A DNA stretch of 64,000 nucleotides, taken from NCBI GenBank assembly GCA_019739225.1, contig JAHHDT010000005.1:1632499-1696498 (forward strand), read 5' to 3'. This DNA comes from Aquamicrobium sp. Lineage in GTDB: Bacteria > Pseudomonadota > Alphaproteobacteria > Rhizobiales > Rhizobiaceae. Below the pieces are notes generated by a model that had not been told where the DNA came from, did not search any database, and saw only the letters and a program-made list of their open reading frames with translations. Of the stretch, positions 9,484 to 19,131 are shown piece after piece (position 1 is the stretch's first letter; each line of letters opens with the position of its first letter). Both the position numbers and the translations under genes were made by a program.

Positions 9484-9729
9484 TCAGGCGGCCTGCGGAT
9501 GGTAGAGCGCGCCGGCGGGCGAGGTCTCGGTGGCCTTCAGCTTCGCATTGTAGCGATAAAGCGTCGAGCAATACGGGCAGACCTTTTCGGCGTCATCGCC
9601 CATGTCGAGGAAGACATGCGGATGGTCGAAGGGCGGGTTGGCGCCTACGCACATGAATTCCTTCACGCCGATCTCGATCGCGGCGTGACCTGCGTCGTTC
9701 TGGAAATGCGGTATCGCGTGGCCGGCCAT
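9484..9729 (-). CDS. CHCC zinc-finger domain protein (NDUFS6-like)
   Basis: An 81-residue protein of the zf-CHCC family, the family of the mitochondrial complex I zinc subunit NDUFS6. Metal ligands are visible as C in E-F-M-C-V-G-A-N, then H in F-D-H-P-H-V-F-L, then C-P-Y-C near residue 55, giving a C-H-C-C set. The start is ATG at 9729. In alphaproteobacteria this family is linked to complex I. The NDUFS4-like gene at 1181-1486 supports that reading, though family membership alone does not prove a complex I role. It faces ppk across 159 bases. Confidence 0.85.
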   Translation of the reverse strand: MAGHAIPHFQNDAGHAAIEIGVKEFMCVGANPPFDHPHVFLDMGDDAEKVCPYCSTLYRYNAKLKATETSPAGALYHPQAA

Positions 9730-9888
9730 CGGAAGCTCCCGGATGCTGCAAACTCGAAGCGGATTGCCTGCGTTTGCAGCATAAACCCGGTCTTTGCAAG
9801 TCGATGATATGAAACTGTCGCAAAAGCCTGTCACGAGGTAGATTGGCGGCATGTCGCCTGGCAAACCTTTTGGGGCACTGAGGAGATC

Positions 9889-12099
9889 ATGAACGAACTG
9901 AGACCGGCAACGAGTGAATTTACCGGCGAGATGCAGGCGCTGACGGCCGCGCCCGACGGCAATCCGGACCGGTTCGTGAACCGCGAATTCTCCTGGCTCC
10001 AGTTCAATCGCCGCGTGCTCGACGAATCGCAGAACCCCTGCCATCCGCTTCTGGAGCGGGTGCGCTTCCTGTCGATCTCGGCGACCAATCTCGACGAGTT
10101 CTTCATGGTGCGCGTCGCTGGTCTGGCCGGCCAGATCCGCGAGGGTATTGCTATCAAGAGCCCGGATGGGCGCACGCCCGAACAGCAGCTCGAACTGCTG
10201 CTGCTGGAGGTAAGCCGCCTCCAGGAAGACCAGCAGCAGAGCTATTCGCTGCTGACCGGCCTGATGCGAAAGGAAGGGATCGAGATTGTCCGTGCCACCG
10301 CGCTCGTAAAGGACGAGAAGGCGTGGCTGGACGAGCATTTCATGGAGGCGATCTTCCCGGTGCTGACACCGCTGTCGATCGACCCGGCACATCCGTTTCC
10401 GTTCATTCCCAATCTCGGTTTCTCGATCGCGCTGAACCTGCGCCATCGCAGACAGGCCGAGGAGATGACGGCGCTGCTGCGCCTGCCCGTAGCCCTGCGC
10501 CGCTTCATCCGGCTGCCGGACCGCAAGAGCACGGTGCGCTACATCGCGCTGGAAGACGTCGTCGGCATGTTTATCGGCAAGCTCTTCCCCGGCTACGAGG
10601 TGAAGGGTTCGGGTACGTTCCGCATCATCCGCGACTCCGACATCGAGGTCGAGGAGGAGGCCGAGGATCTCGTGCGCCTGTTCGAAAGCGCGCTGAAGCG
10701 CCGCCGCAGGGGCCAGGTCATTCGCATCGAGTTCGATGACGAGATGCCGGAAGGCCTGCGCGATTTCGTTGCCAGCGAGCTTGGCGTCGGTTCGTCGCGC
10801 ATCAGCGTCCTGAAGGGGCCGCTGGCGGTGAACCAGATTTCCGAGATCGTGGCTCTCCCGCGCGACGATCTCAAGTTCACGCCCTACAATCCGCGCTTCC
10901 CTGAGCGCATCCGCGAGCATGGCGGCGATTGCTTCGCCGCGATCCGCGAGAAGGACATTGTCGTCCACCACCCCTATGAGAGCTTCGACGTGGTGGTGCA
11001 GTTCCTGCGTCAGGCCGCGCTGGACCCGGAGGTCGTCGCCATCAAGCAGACGCTCTACCGCACCTCCAACGACAGCCCCATCGTGCGTGCCCTGATCGAC
11101 GCGGCAGAAAGCGGCAAGTCGGTGACGGCTCTGGTCGAGCTCAAGGCGCGTTTCGACGAGGAAGCGAATATCCGCTGGGCGCGCGATCTCGAGCGCGCCG
11201 GCGTGCAGGTCGTCTTCGGCTTCATCGAGTTGAAGACGCATTCGAAGATGTCGCTCGTGGTGCGCCGCGAGGATGGCAAGCTGCGCAACTACGTGCATCT
11301 GGGCACGGGCAACTACCACCCGATCACCGCGCGCATCTACACCGACCTGTCCTATTTCACGTCCGATCCGGTGATCGCGCGCGACGTTGCGCAGGTTTTC
11401 AACTTCATCACCGGCTACGCGGAGCCCGCCAACGAGATGCATCTCGCCATCTCGCCGCTGACGCTGCGAAACCGCATCCTCGAGCACATCCGTGCGGAGA
11501 AGGAGTTCGTCGCTGCGGGCAAGCCTGCACAGATCTGGATGAAGATGAACTCGCTGGTCGATCCGACGATCATCGACGCGCTCTACGATGCCAGCCGCGC
11601 CGGCGTGGAGATCGACCTCGTGGTGCGCGGCATCTGCTGCCTGCGCCCGCAGGTGCCCGGCCTGTCGGAGAATATTCGCGTCAAGTCGATCATCGGACGC
11701 TTCCTGGAGCACAGCCGCATCTACTGTTTCGGCAATGGCCACGGCCTGCCGTCCGACGAGGCGATCGTCTATATTGCTTCGGCCGATCTGATGCCGCGCA
11801 ACCTCGATCGGCGGGTCGAGACGCTGGTGCCGATCACCAACGCGACTGTGCATGAACAGGTGCTGGGCCAGATCATGCTCGGAAACATCATGGACAACCA
11901 GCAAAGTTTCGAAGTATTGGCGGACGGTACCTCGCGGCGGATGATGCCCGAGGAGGGAGAGGAACCGTTCAACGCGCAGGAATATTTCATGACGAATCCG
12001 AGCCTGTCCGGTCGAGGTGACGCCCTGAAATCCCATGCGCCGAAGCGCATTGCGCAACACAAGCGCCGCAAGAAGGCCAACACAGCCGAGACTGCATGA
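9889..12099 (+). CDS. ppk1: Polyphosphate kinase (RNA degradosome-type PPK1)
   Basis: A 736-residue PPK1, normal for the family, which reversibly transfers the terminal phosphate of ATP to polyphosphate. The N-terminal domain opens [17 protein letters not shown]. The phospholipase-D-like catalytic part contains the autophosphorylated histidine at residue 470 in V-H-L-G-T-G-N-Y-H. Other conserved runs are [10 protein letters not shown] and [18 protein letters not shown] precedes the ATG. The stop overlaps the ppx start by four bases (ATGA), so synthesis and degradation of polyphosphate are translationally linked. Confidence 0.96.
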   Translation: MNELRPATSEFTGEMQALTAAPDGNPDRFVNREFSWLQFNRRVLDESQNPCHPLLERVRFLSISATNLDEFFMVRVAGLAGQIREGIAIKSPDGRTPEQQLELLLLEVSRLQEDQQQSYSLLTGLMRKEGIEIVRATALVKDEKAWLDEHFMEAIFPVLTPLSIDPAHPFPFIPNLGFSIALNLRHRRQAEEMTALLRLPVALRRFIRLPDRKSTVRYIALEDVVGMFIGKLFPGYEVKGSGTFRIIRDSDIEVEEEAEDLVRLFESALKRRRRGQVIRIEFDDEMPEGLRDFVASELGVGSSRISVLKGPLAVNQISEIVALPRDDLKFTPYNPRFPERIREHGGDCFAAIREKDIVVHHPYESFDVVVQFLRQAALDPEVVAIKQTLYRTSNDSPIVRALIDAAESGKSVTALVELKARFDEEANIRWARDLERAGVQVVFGFIELKTHSKMSLVVRREDGKLRNYVHLGTGNYHPITARIYTDLSYFTSDPVIARDVAQVFNFITGYAEPANEMHLAISPLTLRNRILEHIRAEKEFVAAGKPAQIWMKMNSLVDPTIIDALYDASRAGVEIDLVVRGICCLRPQVPGLSENIRVKSIIGRFLEHSRIYCFGNGHGLPSDEAIVYIASADLMPRNLDRRVETLVPITNATVHEQVLGQIMLGNIMDNQQSFEVLADGTSRRMMPEEGEEPFNAQEYFMTNPSLSGRGDALKSHAPKRIAQHKRRKKANTAETA

Positions 12100-13610
12100 T
12101 TCATACATCCCAGGGCCGGCTGCAAGATCGCCAGCCACTGTCGATCATCGACATCGGATCGAACTCGATCCGTCTCGTCGTCTACGAGGGTGTTGCGCGT
12201 TCCCCGACCGTGCTCTTCAACGAGAAGATGCTGGCTGGGCTGGGGCGCGGCATCGTGACGACCGGCAAGCTCGACCCCGAGGCCGTTCGCCGCGCTGTGG
12301 ACGAGTTCAGGCGCTTCCGGGCGCTATCCGAGCAGGCGGGGTCCGAGCATCTGCACGTGATCGCCACGGCGGCTGCCCGCGAAGCGGAAAACGGAATGGA
12401 TTTCATCCATCGCGCCGAAGAAATCCTCGGTGCGGAGATTCGCGTGCTGTCGGGCCGTGAAGAGGCTCATTATTCCGCCCTCGGCGTCATCTCCGGCTTC
12501 CACAAGGTGGATGGCATCGCCGGCGACCTTGGCGGCGGCAGCCTCGAGCTTGTCGACGTGAAGGGCGAGACGATCGGCGACGGCATCACCCTGCCGCTCG
12601 GCGGCCTGCGGCTGCAGGACATGGCCAAGGGTGCGCCGGACGCGGCGGCCCGCATTGCCAGGCGTGAGCTCAAGCGTGCCAGTCTGCTTGCGGGCGGGGA
12701 GGGGCGCACCTTCTATTGCGTTGGCGGCACGTGGCGAAACCTCGCCCGCCTCCACATGAATGCCACAGGCTATCCGCTCAACGTGATGCATCACTACGAG
12801 TTCGACGTCGAAGGTTCCGAAGGCTTTCTCAAGCAGGTTGCCAGCGGCGACATCGGCAAGATGAAGGGCATCGAGCGTATTTCCAAGTCTCGACGGGCGC
12901 TGCTGCCTTATGGCGCCACCGTGCTGCAGGAAATCATCACGGCGATGAAGCCGAAGGACATCGTCGTCTCGGCGCTCGGCGTGCGCGAGGGCTATCTCTA
13001 TTCGCTGCTGGAGGAGGAGGATCGACGCCGCGACGCGCTGCTTTCGGCGGCGGAAGAGCTTGCGGTGTTGCGCGCCCGCTCGGTCACCCATGCGCGCGAG
13101 CTGGCGGCGTGGACTGGTGAGGCGTTCGAGGCGTTCGGGCTGGAGGAAAGCGAGGAGGATGCACGCTACCGGCAGGCGGCCTGCCTGCTGGCCGACATCG
13201 GCTGGCGCGCGCACCCGGAATACCGTGGCACCCAGTCCCTCAACATCATTGCGCACGCATCCTTCATCGGTGTCGATCATCCGGGCCGTGCCTTTATCGG
13301 CCTCACCAGCCTGTTCCGGCATGAAGGCATCTATGAGGATGCGGTCTCGCCGACGATGCAGGCGCTTGCGGGCGCGCGCCACGTCGAACGGGCGCGCATC
13401 CTCGGCGCGCTCCTGCGGGTGGTCTATCTGTTCTCGGCATCCATGCCCGGCTTGATGCCGCGGCTCAAATGGCGAAAGGGCGAGGGAGATAGCCTCACCC
13501 TCGTGGTACCTGCCTCGCATGCCGGTCTGCTGGGTGAACGCCCCGAGGGGCGCATGTCCCAGCTTTCCAAGGTTCTCGGCAGGCCGATGGACATCGCCGT
13601 CGGCGAGTGA
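12096..13610 (+). CDS. ppx: Exopolyphosphatase (Ppx/GppA family)
   Basis: A 504-residue Ppx/GppA phosphatase that removes terminal phosphates from polyphosphate or converts pppGpp to ppGpp. The first ATPase-fold phosphate loop is [11 protein letters not shown] near residue 17 and the second is [10 protein letters not shown] near residue 143. A C-terminal helical HD-like region follows. Its ATG overlaps the ppk stop. Context favours Ppx over GppA. Confidence 0.93.
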   Translation: MIHTSQGRLQDRQPLSIIDIGSNSIRLVVYEGVARSPTVLFNEKMLAGLGRGIVTTGKLDPEAVRRAVDEFRRFRALSEQAGSEHLHVIATAAAREAENGMDFIHRAEEILGAEIRVLSGREEAHYSALGVISGFHKVDGIAGDLGGGSLELVDVKGETIGDGITLPLGGLRLQDMAKGAPDAAARIARRELKRASLLAGGEGRTFYCVGGTWRNLARLHMNATGYPLNVMHHYEFDVEGSEGFLKQVASGDIGKMKGIERISKSRRALLPYGATVLQEIITAMKPKDIVVSALGVREGYLYSLLEEEDRRRDALLSAAEELAVLRARSVTHARELAAWTGEAFEAFGLEESEEDARYRQAACLLADIGWRAHPEYRGTQSLNIIAHASFIGVDHPGRAFIGLTSLFRHEGIYEDAVSPTMQALAGARHVERARILGALLRVVYLFSASMPGLMPRLKWRKGEGDSLTLVVPASHAGLLGERPEGRMSQLSKVLGRPMDIAVGE

Positions 13611-13624
13611 TCGGGCGGCTGGCC

Positions 13625-14326
13625 TCAGTAGGACAGCTTCGGATACCAGTCCGTGCCGCGTCCGCCGGGCGTGAGATCGAGGATCGACCACAACGAGGCG
13701 ATGTCCGGCGCGAGGCGCGGGTCCTGCCCGGGGTCCGCCGCCGCAGACGGCATTTCGGCCGCCCAGAACAGCCGCACTTCGCCGCCCTTGCGTGAAAAGA
13801 CCACCAGCGCCGGGTTCTCCGTGCCGTCCTCGTTGATCAGGCCCAGATCGTTGGCGTAGTCGTCGCCGACCGTCTGCACGAAATCGAGGTGTTGCCAGCC
13901 GCGCTCTTTCGCAAACGCCTGCTGGCGTTCGACCGGGCTGCGGCCGAAGATCTTGAGAGACACCCGCTGCTCGATATCGGCCGCGTTGCCGTCGACCGCG
14001 CCGAGCCAGTTGGTGCACATGGGGCAGGGGCGTTCGCGCTGCGGTCCGTACATCCAGAAATAGCTGACGAGCGTGTCGTGCTTCCCGAACAGGTCCGCGA
14101 GGTCGAGGTCGTTGCCTGCCGCATCGCGAAACCGGTAGTCCTTGTCGATGACCGGGCCGGCCGGCAGGGACTGCCGCTGCTCGCAGAGACGCGTCATGTG
14201 GCGGCGAAATTCGATCTCCTCGGCCAGCAACGCCTCGCGCGCCTTGCGGTATGCCGCGCTCTCGCCGGGAAACGGCGGTTGCCTGATGGCGGCCAGCTCG
14301 GCTGCCTGTGGGAGTGGATTGGCCAT
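13625..14326 (-). CDS. DUF899 family thioredoxin-fold protein
   Basis: A 233-residue protein of DUF899, a thioredoxin-like family of unknown biochemical role. Visible marks are a helical N-terminus (E-A-L-L-A-E-E-I-E-F-R-R-H), then Y-F-W-M-Y-G-P near residue 90, then C-P-M-C-T-N-W and a conserved C-terminal W-S-I-L-D-L-T-P-G-G-R-G. The C-P-M-C pair is a plausible redox centre. It is convergent with ppx and is upstream-most on the chromosome of a minus-strand series with two reductase-like genes and a VOC gene, a mix often seen near stress or detoxification loci. Confidence 0.85.
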   Translation of the reverse strand: MANPLPQAAELAAIRQPPFPGESAAYRKAREALLAEEIEFRRHMTRLCEQRQSLPAGPVIDKDYRFRDAAGNDLDLADLFGKHDTLVSYFWMYGPQRERPCPMCTNWLGAVDGNAADIEQRVSLKIFGRSPVERQQAFAKERGWQHLDFVQTVGDDYANDLGLINEDGTENPALVVFSRKGGEVRLFWAAEMPSAAADPGQDPRLAPDIASLWSILDLTPGGRGTDWYPKLSY

Positions 14327-14398
14327 GTCAGCAACTCCTTCTTTTGCGACCTTACTGAAAGACGCACTGCGTTTGCCGGTTCCGACAATCCTGCAACG

Positions 14399-14941
14399 TC
14401 AAGTCGGCCGATCGGCGGGAACATAGGTCAACCTGACCGCTTCCTCGCCGATGCGCTCGCTTGCCGTCAGCCGCAGCTTTGGCGGGGGAGAGGCAAAGTA
14501 CGGCTTGCCGCTGCCAAGGGCGACGGGGTGGACGTAGAGGCGGTAGGCGTCGATCAGGCCAAGCTCTGTCAGGCTCTGCGCTAGCTCCGGCCCGCCGACC
14601 TCGATTTCGCCGTCGAACTCTTCTTTCAAGCGGTGTACCGCCGCGCCGACATCTCCGCTGATCAGCGTCGCGTTCGGGCCGACTGACTGCAAAGAGCGCG
14701 ACACGACCCATTTCGGCTGGTTGCGCCAAGCCTCCGCGAAGGCCCGCAGATCCGGCGTCCATTCCGGATGCTCCTCGTCCCAATAGCGCATCACCTCGTA
14801 GAGGCGCCGTCCGTAGATACTGCCTGTCTGTTCCTGCGCCTGCTCGATGAAATGCCGAAACAGTACGGGGTCGGGCCCGAATTTGTCGTGGTCGACGTAA
14901 CCGTCGAGCGATACGTTCATTCCGAAAACAAGCGTGGCCAT
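14399..14941 (-). CDS. Dihydrofolate reductase family protein (RibD C-terminal fold), copy 1
   Basis: A 180-residue stand-alone RibD_C/DHFR-fold protein. The opening M-N-V-S-L-D-G-Y-V-D matches the family start, and the conserved middle I-Y-G-R-R-L-Y-E-V-M and end L-I-D-A-Y-R-L-Y-V-H-P-V-A-L-G-S-G are present. The substrate is unknown; such proteins are NADPH-dependent reductases by fold. Start 14941 is chosen for GGAGGA just upstream, although the frame stays open to 15025. It is 80 bases from a second member of the family on the same strand. Confidence 0.85.
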   Translation of the reverse strand: MATLVFGMNVSLDGYVDHDKFGPDPVLFRHFIEQAQEQTGSIYGRRLYEVMRYWDEEHPEWTPDLRAFAEAWRNQPKWVVSRSLQSVGPNATLISGDVGAAVHRLKEEFDGEIEVGGPELAQSLTELGLIDAYRLYVHPVALGSGKPYFASPPPKLRLTASERIGEEAVRLTYVPADRPT

Positions 14942-15021
14942 CGTCTCTGTCCTCCCAGGTGCCGCGTAACCGGCGTGTTGAACTCTCTTCGCAGCGAAAG
15001 CGTAGGTGGCTGGCAGTGCGA

Positions 15022-15573
15022 TCACGCCATGGCGTAGCGCATCAGGACGCCGCCATTCTGAAGCGCTTTCGCCTCCAGTAGCTTCAACGACGTCTTTTTG
15101 TCGGCCGGCTTGAAAAGTAGCGTGCCCGCGCCCCGAAGCACCGGCGCGATGCAGATGCGGTACTCGTCCACGAGCCCTTCGGCGATCAGGGTCGAAAGCA
15201 GGTCGGCGCTGCCGAACACGTAGATATTGCGGCCGTCCTCGGCCTTCAGTCGGCGGATCGCGTCGCCGACGTCACCTTCGATCAGCGTCGAATTGTTCCA
15301 ATCGACGCTCTTGAGCGTGCGCGAGGCGACGAGCTTCGGCACCGTGTTCATTGCCGTGCCAATCTCACCTTCGCTGTTCTCGGTCCAGTGCGCTGCCATG
15401 CCCTCGTAGGTCTTGCGGCCAAAAAGGATGTAATCAAGGTCTGCCAGTTGATCGGTGGACAGTTTCTCGAGTTCGGGACCCCACACGGTTTCGTGGAAGT
15501 CGAGCTCCCAGGGTTCCGTTCCCTCGAAATAGCCATCGAGCGTTGCGACGTTCCAGGCGATCAGCTTGCGCAT
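15022..15573 (-). CDS. Dihydrofolate reductase family protein (RibD C-terminal fold), copy 2
   Basis: A 183-residue protein of the same family as its neighbour but clearly diverged. It starts W-N-V-A-T-L-D-G-Y-F-E-G and has I-L-F-G-R-K-T-Y-E-G-M-A near residue 60. It ends L-V-D-E-Y-R-I-C-I-A-P-V-L-R-G-A-G. The ATG at 15573 follows AGGGAGAAAGACA, a good ribosome site, so the longer frame to 15810 is rejected. The exact reaction is unknown. Confidence 0.87.
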   Translation of the reverse strand: MRKLIAWNVATLDGYFEGTEPWELDFHETVWGPELEKLSTDQLADLDYILFGRKTYEGMAAHWTENSEGEIGTAMNTVPKLVASRTLKSVDWNNSTLIEGDVGDAIRRLKAEDGRNIYVFGSADLLSTLIAEGLVDEYRICIAPVLRGAGTLLFKPADKKTSLKLLEAKALQNGGVLMRYAMA

Positions 15574-15733
15574 TGTCTTTCTCCCTAATCTGATTGCGAT
15601 TTGCAACCGGTATTTGCCTTCTCTCACATCCGATTGCTGATTGCAAGTGGTATTCTTTGCAGCACTCGCAAAGGAGCCCGGACCGGACGGGAGAGGGTGC
15701 CGGCCCGGGCTGTACGCAGCAGGCGGTCTGGTT

Positions 15734-16315
15734 CTACAAACCCGGCGCCGGATACCGCTCCCAGAAGCGTGGAGCAGGCTCCGTCTGCTGCACGACGTCG
15801 ACCAGCACACCGGCCGGGTCGCGGGTCATGAAGCGGCGCTGGCCCCATTCCTCGTCCGTGAGGGGATGCACGATCGGCGCGCCGCTGGCTGAAAATCGCT
15901 CGTAGATGGCCGCTGCATCACTGACCTCGACGGTCAGGATCATGCCGAGCCCGCTGAAGGATTCGGGGCCGGGCGGATTGGACGGGTGATCGGGATGCAT
16001 GAAGGCCAGCGTCGCGCCGCGCGTCTCGCCGTCGGCGGGGCCGGACAGGTAAACGAACCAGCTTGCCTCGAACAGCACGTCGAACCCGAAATGCGTGACG
16101 TAAAAGTCGCGCGCTTCGAACAGCGCCGGCGTGGTGATGAGCGGGTAGAGGTCGCGAACTTTCATGGCCTGTTCCTCCTGCGGTGTGGCAGCATTGTTTG
16201 CAAAGGCAGGGATGACCGGGGTCGTTGCAGCCAGCATCGCGCTGGCGATAAGGCCCGCGATTGTGCGTGCACAACGGTGCACCGGCCCCTGTGTGGGGCG
16301 GCGTTGGTAATTCAT
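15734..16315 (-). CDS. VOC (glyoxalase/bleomycin-resistance fold) protein, possibly with a signal peptide
   Basis: A 193-residue frame. The last about 143 residues form one VOC domain: Y-V-T-H-F-G-F-D-V-L-F-E near the start, G-A-T-L-A-F-M-H and R-R-F-M-T-R-D-P-A-G-V-L-V-D-V-V near the end. The first 40 residues look like a signal peptide (arginines, hydrophobic core, P-A-F-A). The start at 16315 has AGAAGGAAA upstream. A second in-frame ATG at 16165 has a much stronger AGGAGGAA and would give a cytoplasmic 143-residue protein. Which start is used, or whether both are, is open. Substrate unknown. Confidence 0.78.
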   Translation of the reverse strand: MNYQRRPTQGPVHRCARTIAGLIASAMLAATTPVIPAFANNAATPQEEQAMKVRDLYPLITTPALFEARDFYVTHFGFDVLFEASWFVYLSGPADGETRGATLAFMHPDHPSNPPGPESFSGLGMILTVEVSDAAAIYERFSASGAPIVHPLTDEEWGQRRFMTRDPAGVLVDVVQQTEPAPRFWERYPAPGL

Positions 16316-16519
16316 GGCAGTTTCCTTCTGTGTAAGGGCAGGCGGTCACATGACCACCAGGCCTGCCGCGAGATTAGGCTTTGCCGGAAGCATAGCAATT
16401 ATCCGCAAGATAATGGCGAAGACGAACTTTGCGGTAATCGGCCGGACACCTCGCGGGCCGCTCCCGATCCTCGCACCGACAAGCGGTGCATGACACACAA
16501 TCGGTCTTCTCATGCGAGA

Positions 16520-16534
16520 TGTTATACTATAACA
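16520..16534. promoter_or_regulatory. Putative Zur operator
   Basis: A perfect 15-bp palindrome, TGTTATA C TATAACA, lies 31 bases before the ATG of the AztD-like gene. It matches the core of alphaproteobacterial Zur boxes (TGTTATA-type arms). Zinc-dependent repression of the downstream gene is inferred. Confidence 0.75.
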
Positions 16535-16565
16535 GATGCCTGCCAACAGATATGGAGGTTAGGCA

Positions 16566-17777
16566 ATGAAGTCTATTTCACGCTGGACGTGGCTGGTTCT
16601 TGCCGCCGGCGTCGCAGCCGCTTCGGTCGCAGGAAACGCGAAGGCCGATGAGGATTCGCATTGGCGGCTTTTCGTGGGCGACCACACCGATCCAATCGTG
16701 CGAGCCATAGAGCTGGATGATGGAAAGGAGGCGGGCCGGTTCGACCTCGATTCCTATGCGAGCCTTTATCGCAGCAAGTCGGGCCGCACCGTGTTCGCTG
16801 TCCAGGGCGAAGCCGGCAAAGTCGCGATATTCCGCTCGGGAATCGCCGTGGAGGATCATGGCGAGCACGTCGATCTCGACATTGACGATCCGGAACGCCT
16901 CGAAACGGGGTTTTCAGGTGAGAAGCCTGCGCACTTCTTCGAAAATGGCGGCCGCATCGCGATGTTCTACGATGGCGAGGGGCGTGCCGACATCTTCCCC
17001 GAGGGGCAGGTGCTCGACGGAAAGTTCAGCCCGCTCACCCTCGATGTCGGAGCGCCGCATCACGGCCTGGCCGCGTCCTTCGGCGACTACGTGATCCACT
17101 CGGTTCCCGATCCCGAGGACGCTTCGCGCCGGCCGGTGGCGCTGCGCATAAAGGATTTCTCGGACAATCAGGTCGGCGAAGACGTCGCGTGCCCGGGCCT
17201 TCACGGCCAGGCGGGTTCCGGCGGCGTTCTGGCCTTCGGATGCCATGACGGTATCGTGGTTGCAATGTCGGCGGGCTCGGCCGCTCCCGAGTTGCGGCAC
17301 GTGTCGACCGCGGAGCTTGGAGAAGGCAACGTCTCGACGCTGCGTGGCGGCACGGCGCTGCAGTTCTTCCTGACGAATTATGGCCAGAGCGCCGTGGTGT
17401 TGGTTGAGCCGGGCGCCGAGACCACGTTCCGCAAGGTCGATCTGCCGATGCGGCGCGTCGATTTCGCGGTGGACCCGGCCAAGACGCGCAACACCTACAT
17501 CCTTACCGAGGATGGCAAGCTGCATCTGCTCGACGTTCTTTCCGGCAAGATCGAGAAGAGCCTGCAGTTGACCGAGCCCTATTCGATGGACGGCCACTGG
17601 CGCGATCCGCGTCCGCGGCTGGCGGTCGCCGGCGACTATCTTGCCGTCACCGACCCGCTGAAAGGCGTCATTCGGCTGGTCGATACGGATAGGTTCGCGG
17701 AAGAGCGCACGATCGCCGTGGAGGGCATGCCCTACACCATCGTCGCCGTCGGCGGCTCCGGCAAGCAGCACGATTGA
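16566..17777 (+). CDS. Periplasmic zinc metallochaperone AztD-like protein
   Basis: A 403-residue exported protein with a signal peptide (M-K-S-I-S-R-W-T-W, hydrophobic core, A-K-A-D). The rest reads as a beta-propeller with repeated blade-like units. Histidines suited to metal binding occur in the H-W-R-L-F-V-G-D-H opening, G-A-P-H-H-G-L, F-G-C-H-D-G and D-G-H-W-R-D-P. This matches the AztD family, a zinc chaperone that hands zinc to the AztC binding protein. The Zur-type operator just upstream supports a zinc role. No aztABC transporter genes lie next to it, so it is an orphan in this window. ATG 16566 follows TGGAGGTTAGGCA. Confidence 0.78.
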   Translation: MKSISRWTWLVLAAGVAAASVAGNAKADEDSHWRLFVGDHTDPIVRAIELDDGKEAGRFDLDSYASLYRSKSGRTVFAVQGEAGKVAIFRSGIAVEDHGEHVDLDIDDPERLETGFSGEKPAHFFENGGRIAMFYDGEGRADIFPEGQVLDGKFSPLTLDVGAPHHGLAASFGDYVIHSVPDPEDASRRPVALRIKDFSDNQVGEDVACPGLHGQAGSGGVLAFGCHDGIVVAMSAGSAAPELRHVSTAELGEGNVSTLRGGTALQFFLTNYGQSAVVLVEPGAETTFRKVDLPMRRVDFAVDPAKTRNTYILTEDGKLHLLDVLSGKIEKSLQLTEPYSMDGHWRDPRPRLAVAGDYLAVTDPLKGVIRLVDTDRFAEERTIAVEGMPYTIVAVGGSGKQHD

Positions 17778-17810
17778 TCGGGCCAATCGCTGGTCTTAGC
17801 CGGCGACATC

Positions 17811-17837
17811 CCTCTCCCCCGTCGATCGGGGGAGAGG
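17811..17837. terminator. Palindromic hairpin between convergent aztD-like gene and rnd
   Basis: CCTCTCCCCC and GGGGGAGAGG form a perfect 10-bp stem around a 7-base loop. It could terminate both convergent genes, but it has no T-run. It may be a short relative of the CTCTCCCC-type intergenic palindromes of rhizobia (compare 31303-31475). Confidence 0.5.
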
Positions 17838-17884
17838 TGGTCTGCAAAGTCAACCGGAGTGGGGGCGAACCGCGGACGGCTGGC

Positions 17885-19054
17885 TCAGGCCGCCGTCTGG
17901 TCAGGCGTCTCGAAAATCGCGATCTTGCGTTTGTGGAATTTCAGCGCAATCTCGCCGCGCACCAGGCTGAGCGCGCGTTCGCCGAAGACCTCGCGGCGCC
18001 AGCCCTGCATCGCCGGCACGTCCGCTTCCTCGCCAGCCGCGGCGATCTTCTCGATGTCGTCGCTGGAGGCGAGAACCTTGGGCGCCACGCCCTGCTGTTC
18101 GGCCACCAGCTTCAGGAGCACTTTCAGCAGTTCGGCGGCCGCACCCGTGCCCTCGGGCTGCTGTACGAATTTCGGCAGTTTCGGCAGCTCCTCCTTCGGC
18201 AGGTCCAGCGCCGCGTTGACGATGCCTAGAAGCGCGGTTGCCGTCGCCGAGCGCTCCCAGCCCTTGGGCGTGGTGCGCAGACGGCCGAGCGCCGTGGTGT
18301 CGCGCGGCCCCTGCTGGGCGATCTCGAAGATGGCGTCGTCCTTGAGCACGCGCCCGCGCGGCACGTTGCGTTCGCGTGCTTCCCGCTCGCGCCACGCAGC
18401 GACGGCCTGCACGACCGCGAGCTCCTGCGGCTTGCGAACCCGCATCTTCAGCCGCTTCCAAGCATCGTCGGGATGCGGATCGTAGGTCTCGCGGGCCGTC
18501 AACACCTCCATCTCCTCGTTCAGCCAGTGGGCGCGGTCCTCGCGCTCGAGCTGGTCTCGAAGATGATGATAGACGTCGATCAGCCAGGTGACGTCGGCGA
18601 GCGCGTATTCGAGCTGCTTGTCGGAGAGCGGCCGGCGGCGCCAGTCGGTAAACCGCGACGACTTGTCGAGCCGCGTTCCGGTCACCTTCTGCACGAGCTG
18701 GTCGTAGGAAACGCTGTCGCCGAAGCCGCACACCATCGCGGCGACCTGGGTGTCGAACACCGGATGCGGGATGAGCGCGCCGAGATGATAGATGATCTCG
18801 ATGTCCTGCCGTGCGGCGTGGAAAACCTTGATCGTCGACTCATCAGCCATCAGCCGGAAGAACGGCGCGAGGTCGATGCCGGGCGCGAGCGGATCCACCA
18901 GCGCGGTAATACCGGGCGCGGCCATCTGGATCAGGCACAGCTCCGGCCAGAAGGTGGTCTCACGTATGAATTCGGTGTCGATGGTGATGAAATCGGAACG
19001 GCCGAGCGCGTCGATGGCGGCTTCGAGTTCGTCCTGGCGTGTGATGAGGTCCAT
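17885..19054 (-). CDS. rnd: Ribonuclease D
   Basis: A 389-residue 3'-5' exoribonuclease of the DEDDy class, which trims tRNA and stable RNA 3' ends. Catalytic acidic residues are visible in I-D-T-E-F-I-R-E-T (Exo I), F-H-A-A-R-Q-D-I-E (Exo II) and Y-A-L-A-D-V-T-W-L (Exo III). C-terminal HRDC-type helices follow. Length is close to E. coli Rnd (375). Start 19054 gives the usual M-D-L-I-T; only a weak ribosome site precedes it, and longer frames to 19336 are not family-like. Confidence 0.92.
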   Translation of the reverse strand: MDLITRQDELEAAIDALGRSDFITIDTEFIRETTFWPELCLIQMAAPGITALVDPLAPGIDLAPFFRLMADESTIKVFHAARQDIEIIYHLGALIPHPVFDTQVAAMVCGFGDSVSYDQLVQKVTGTRLDKSSRFTDWRRRPLSDKQLEYALADVTWLIDVYHHLRDQLEREDRAHWLNEEMEVLTARETYDPHPDDAWKRLKMRVRKPQELAVVQAVAAWREREARERNVPRGRVLKDDAIFEIAQQGPRDTTALGRLRTTPKGWERSATATALLGIVNAALDLPKEELPKLPKFVQQPEGTGAAAELLKVLLKLVAEQQGVAPKVLASSDDIEKIAAAGEEADVPAMQGWRREVFGERALSLVRGEIALKFHKRKIAIFETPDQTAA

Positions 19055-19131
19055 ATAGCTACTTTTTTCGTGCAATCCTGCCTCAATTCCAGCAGCGGGC
19101 GCTCCCGTCAACCCTTTCGAAAGGGGGAGGG

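Noticed and set aside
9815..9834. Two CTGTC repeats before ppk as a PhoB (phosphate) box
   Set aside because: The repeats are 13 bases apart start to start; the PhoB box needs 11, and the second half of each repeat departs from the consensus.
9484..12138. Very long minus-strand open frame (about 884 codons) opposite ppk
   Set aside because: It is the mirror of the ppk coding frame in GC-rich DNA. Only its last 81 codons, from 9729, form a real gene (the CHCC zinc-finger protein).
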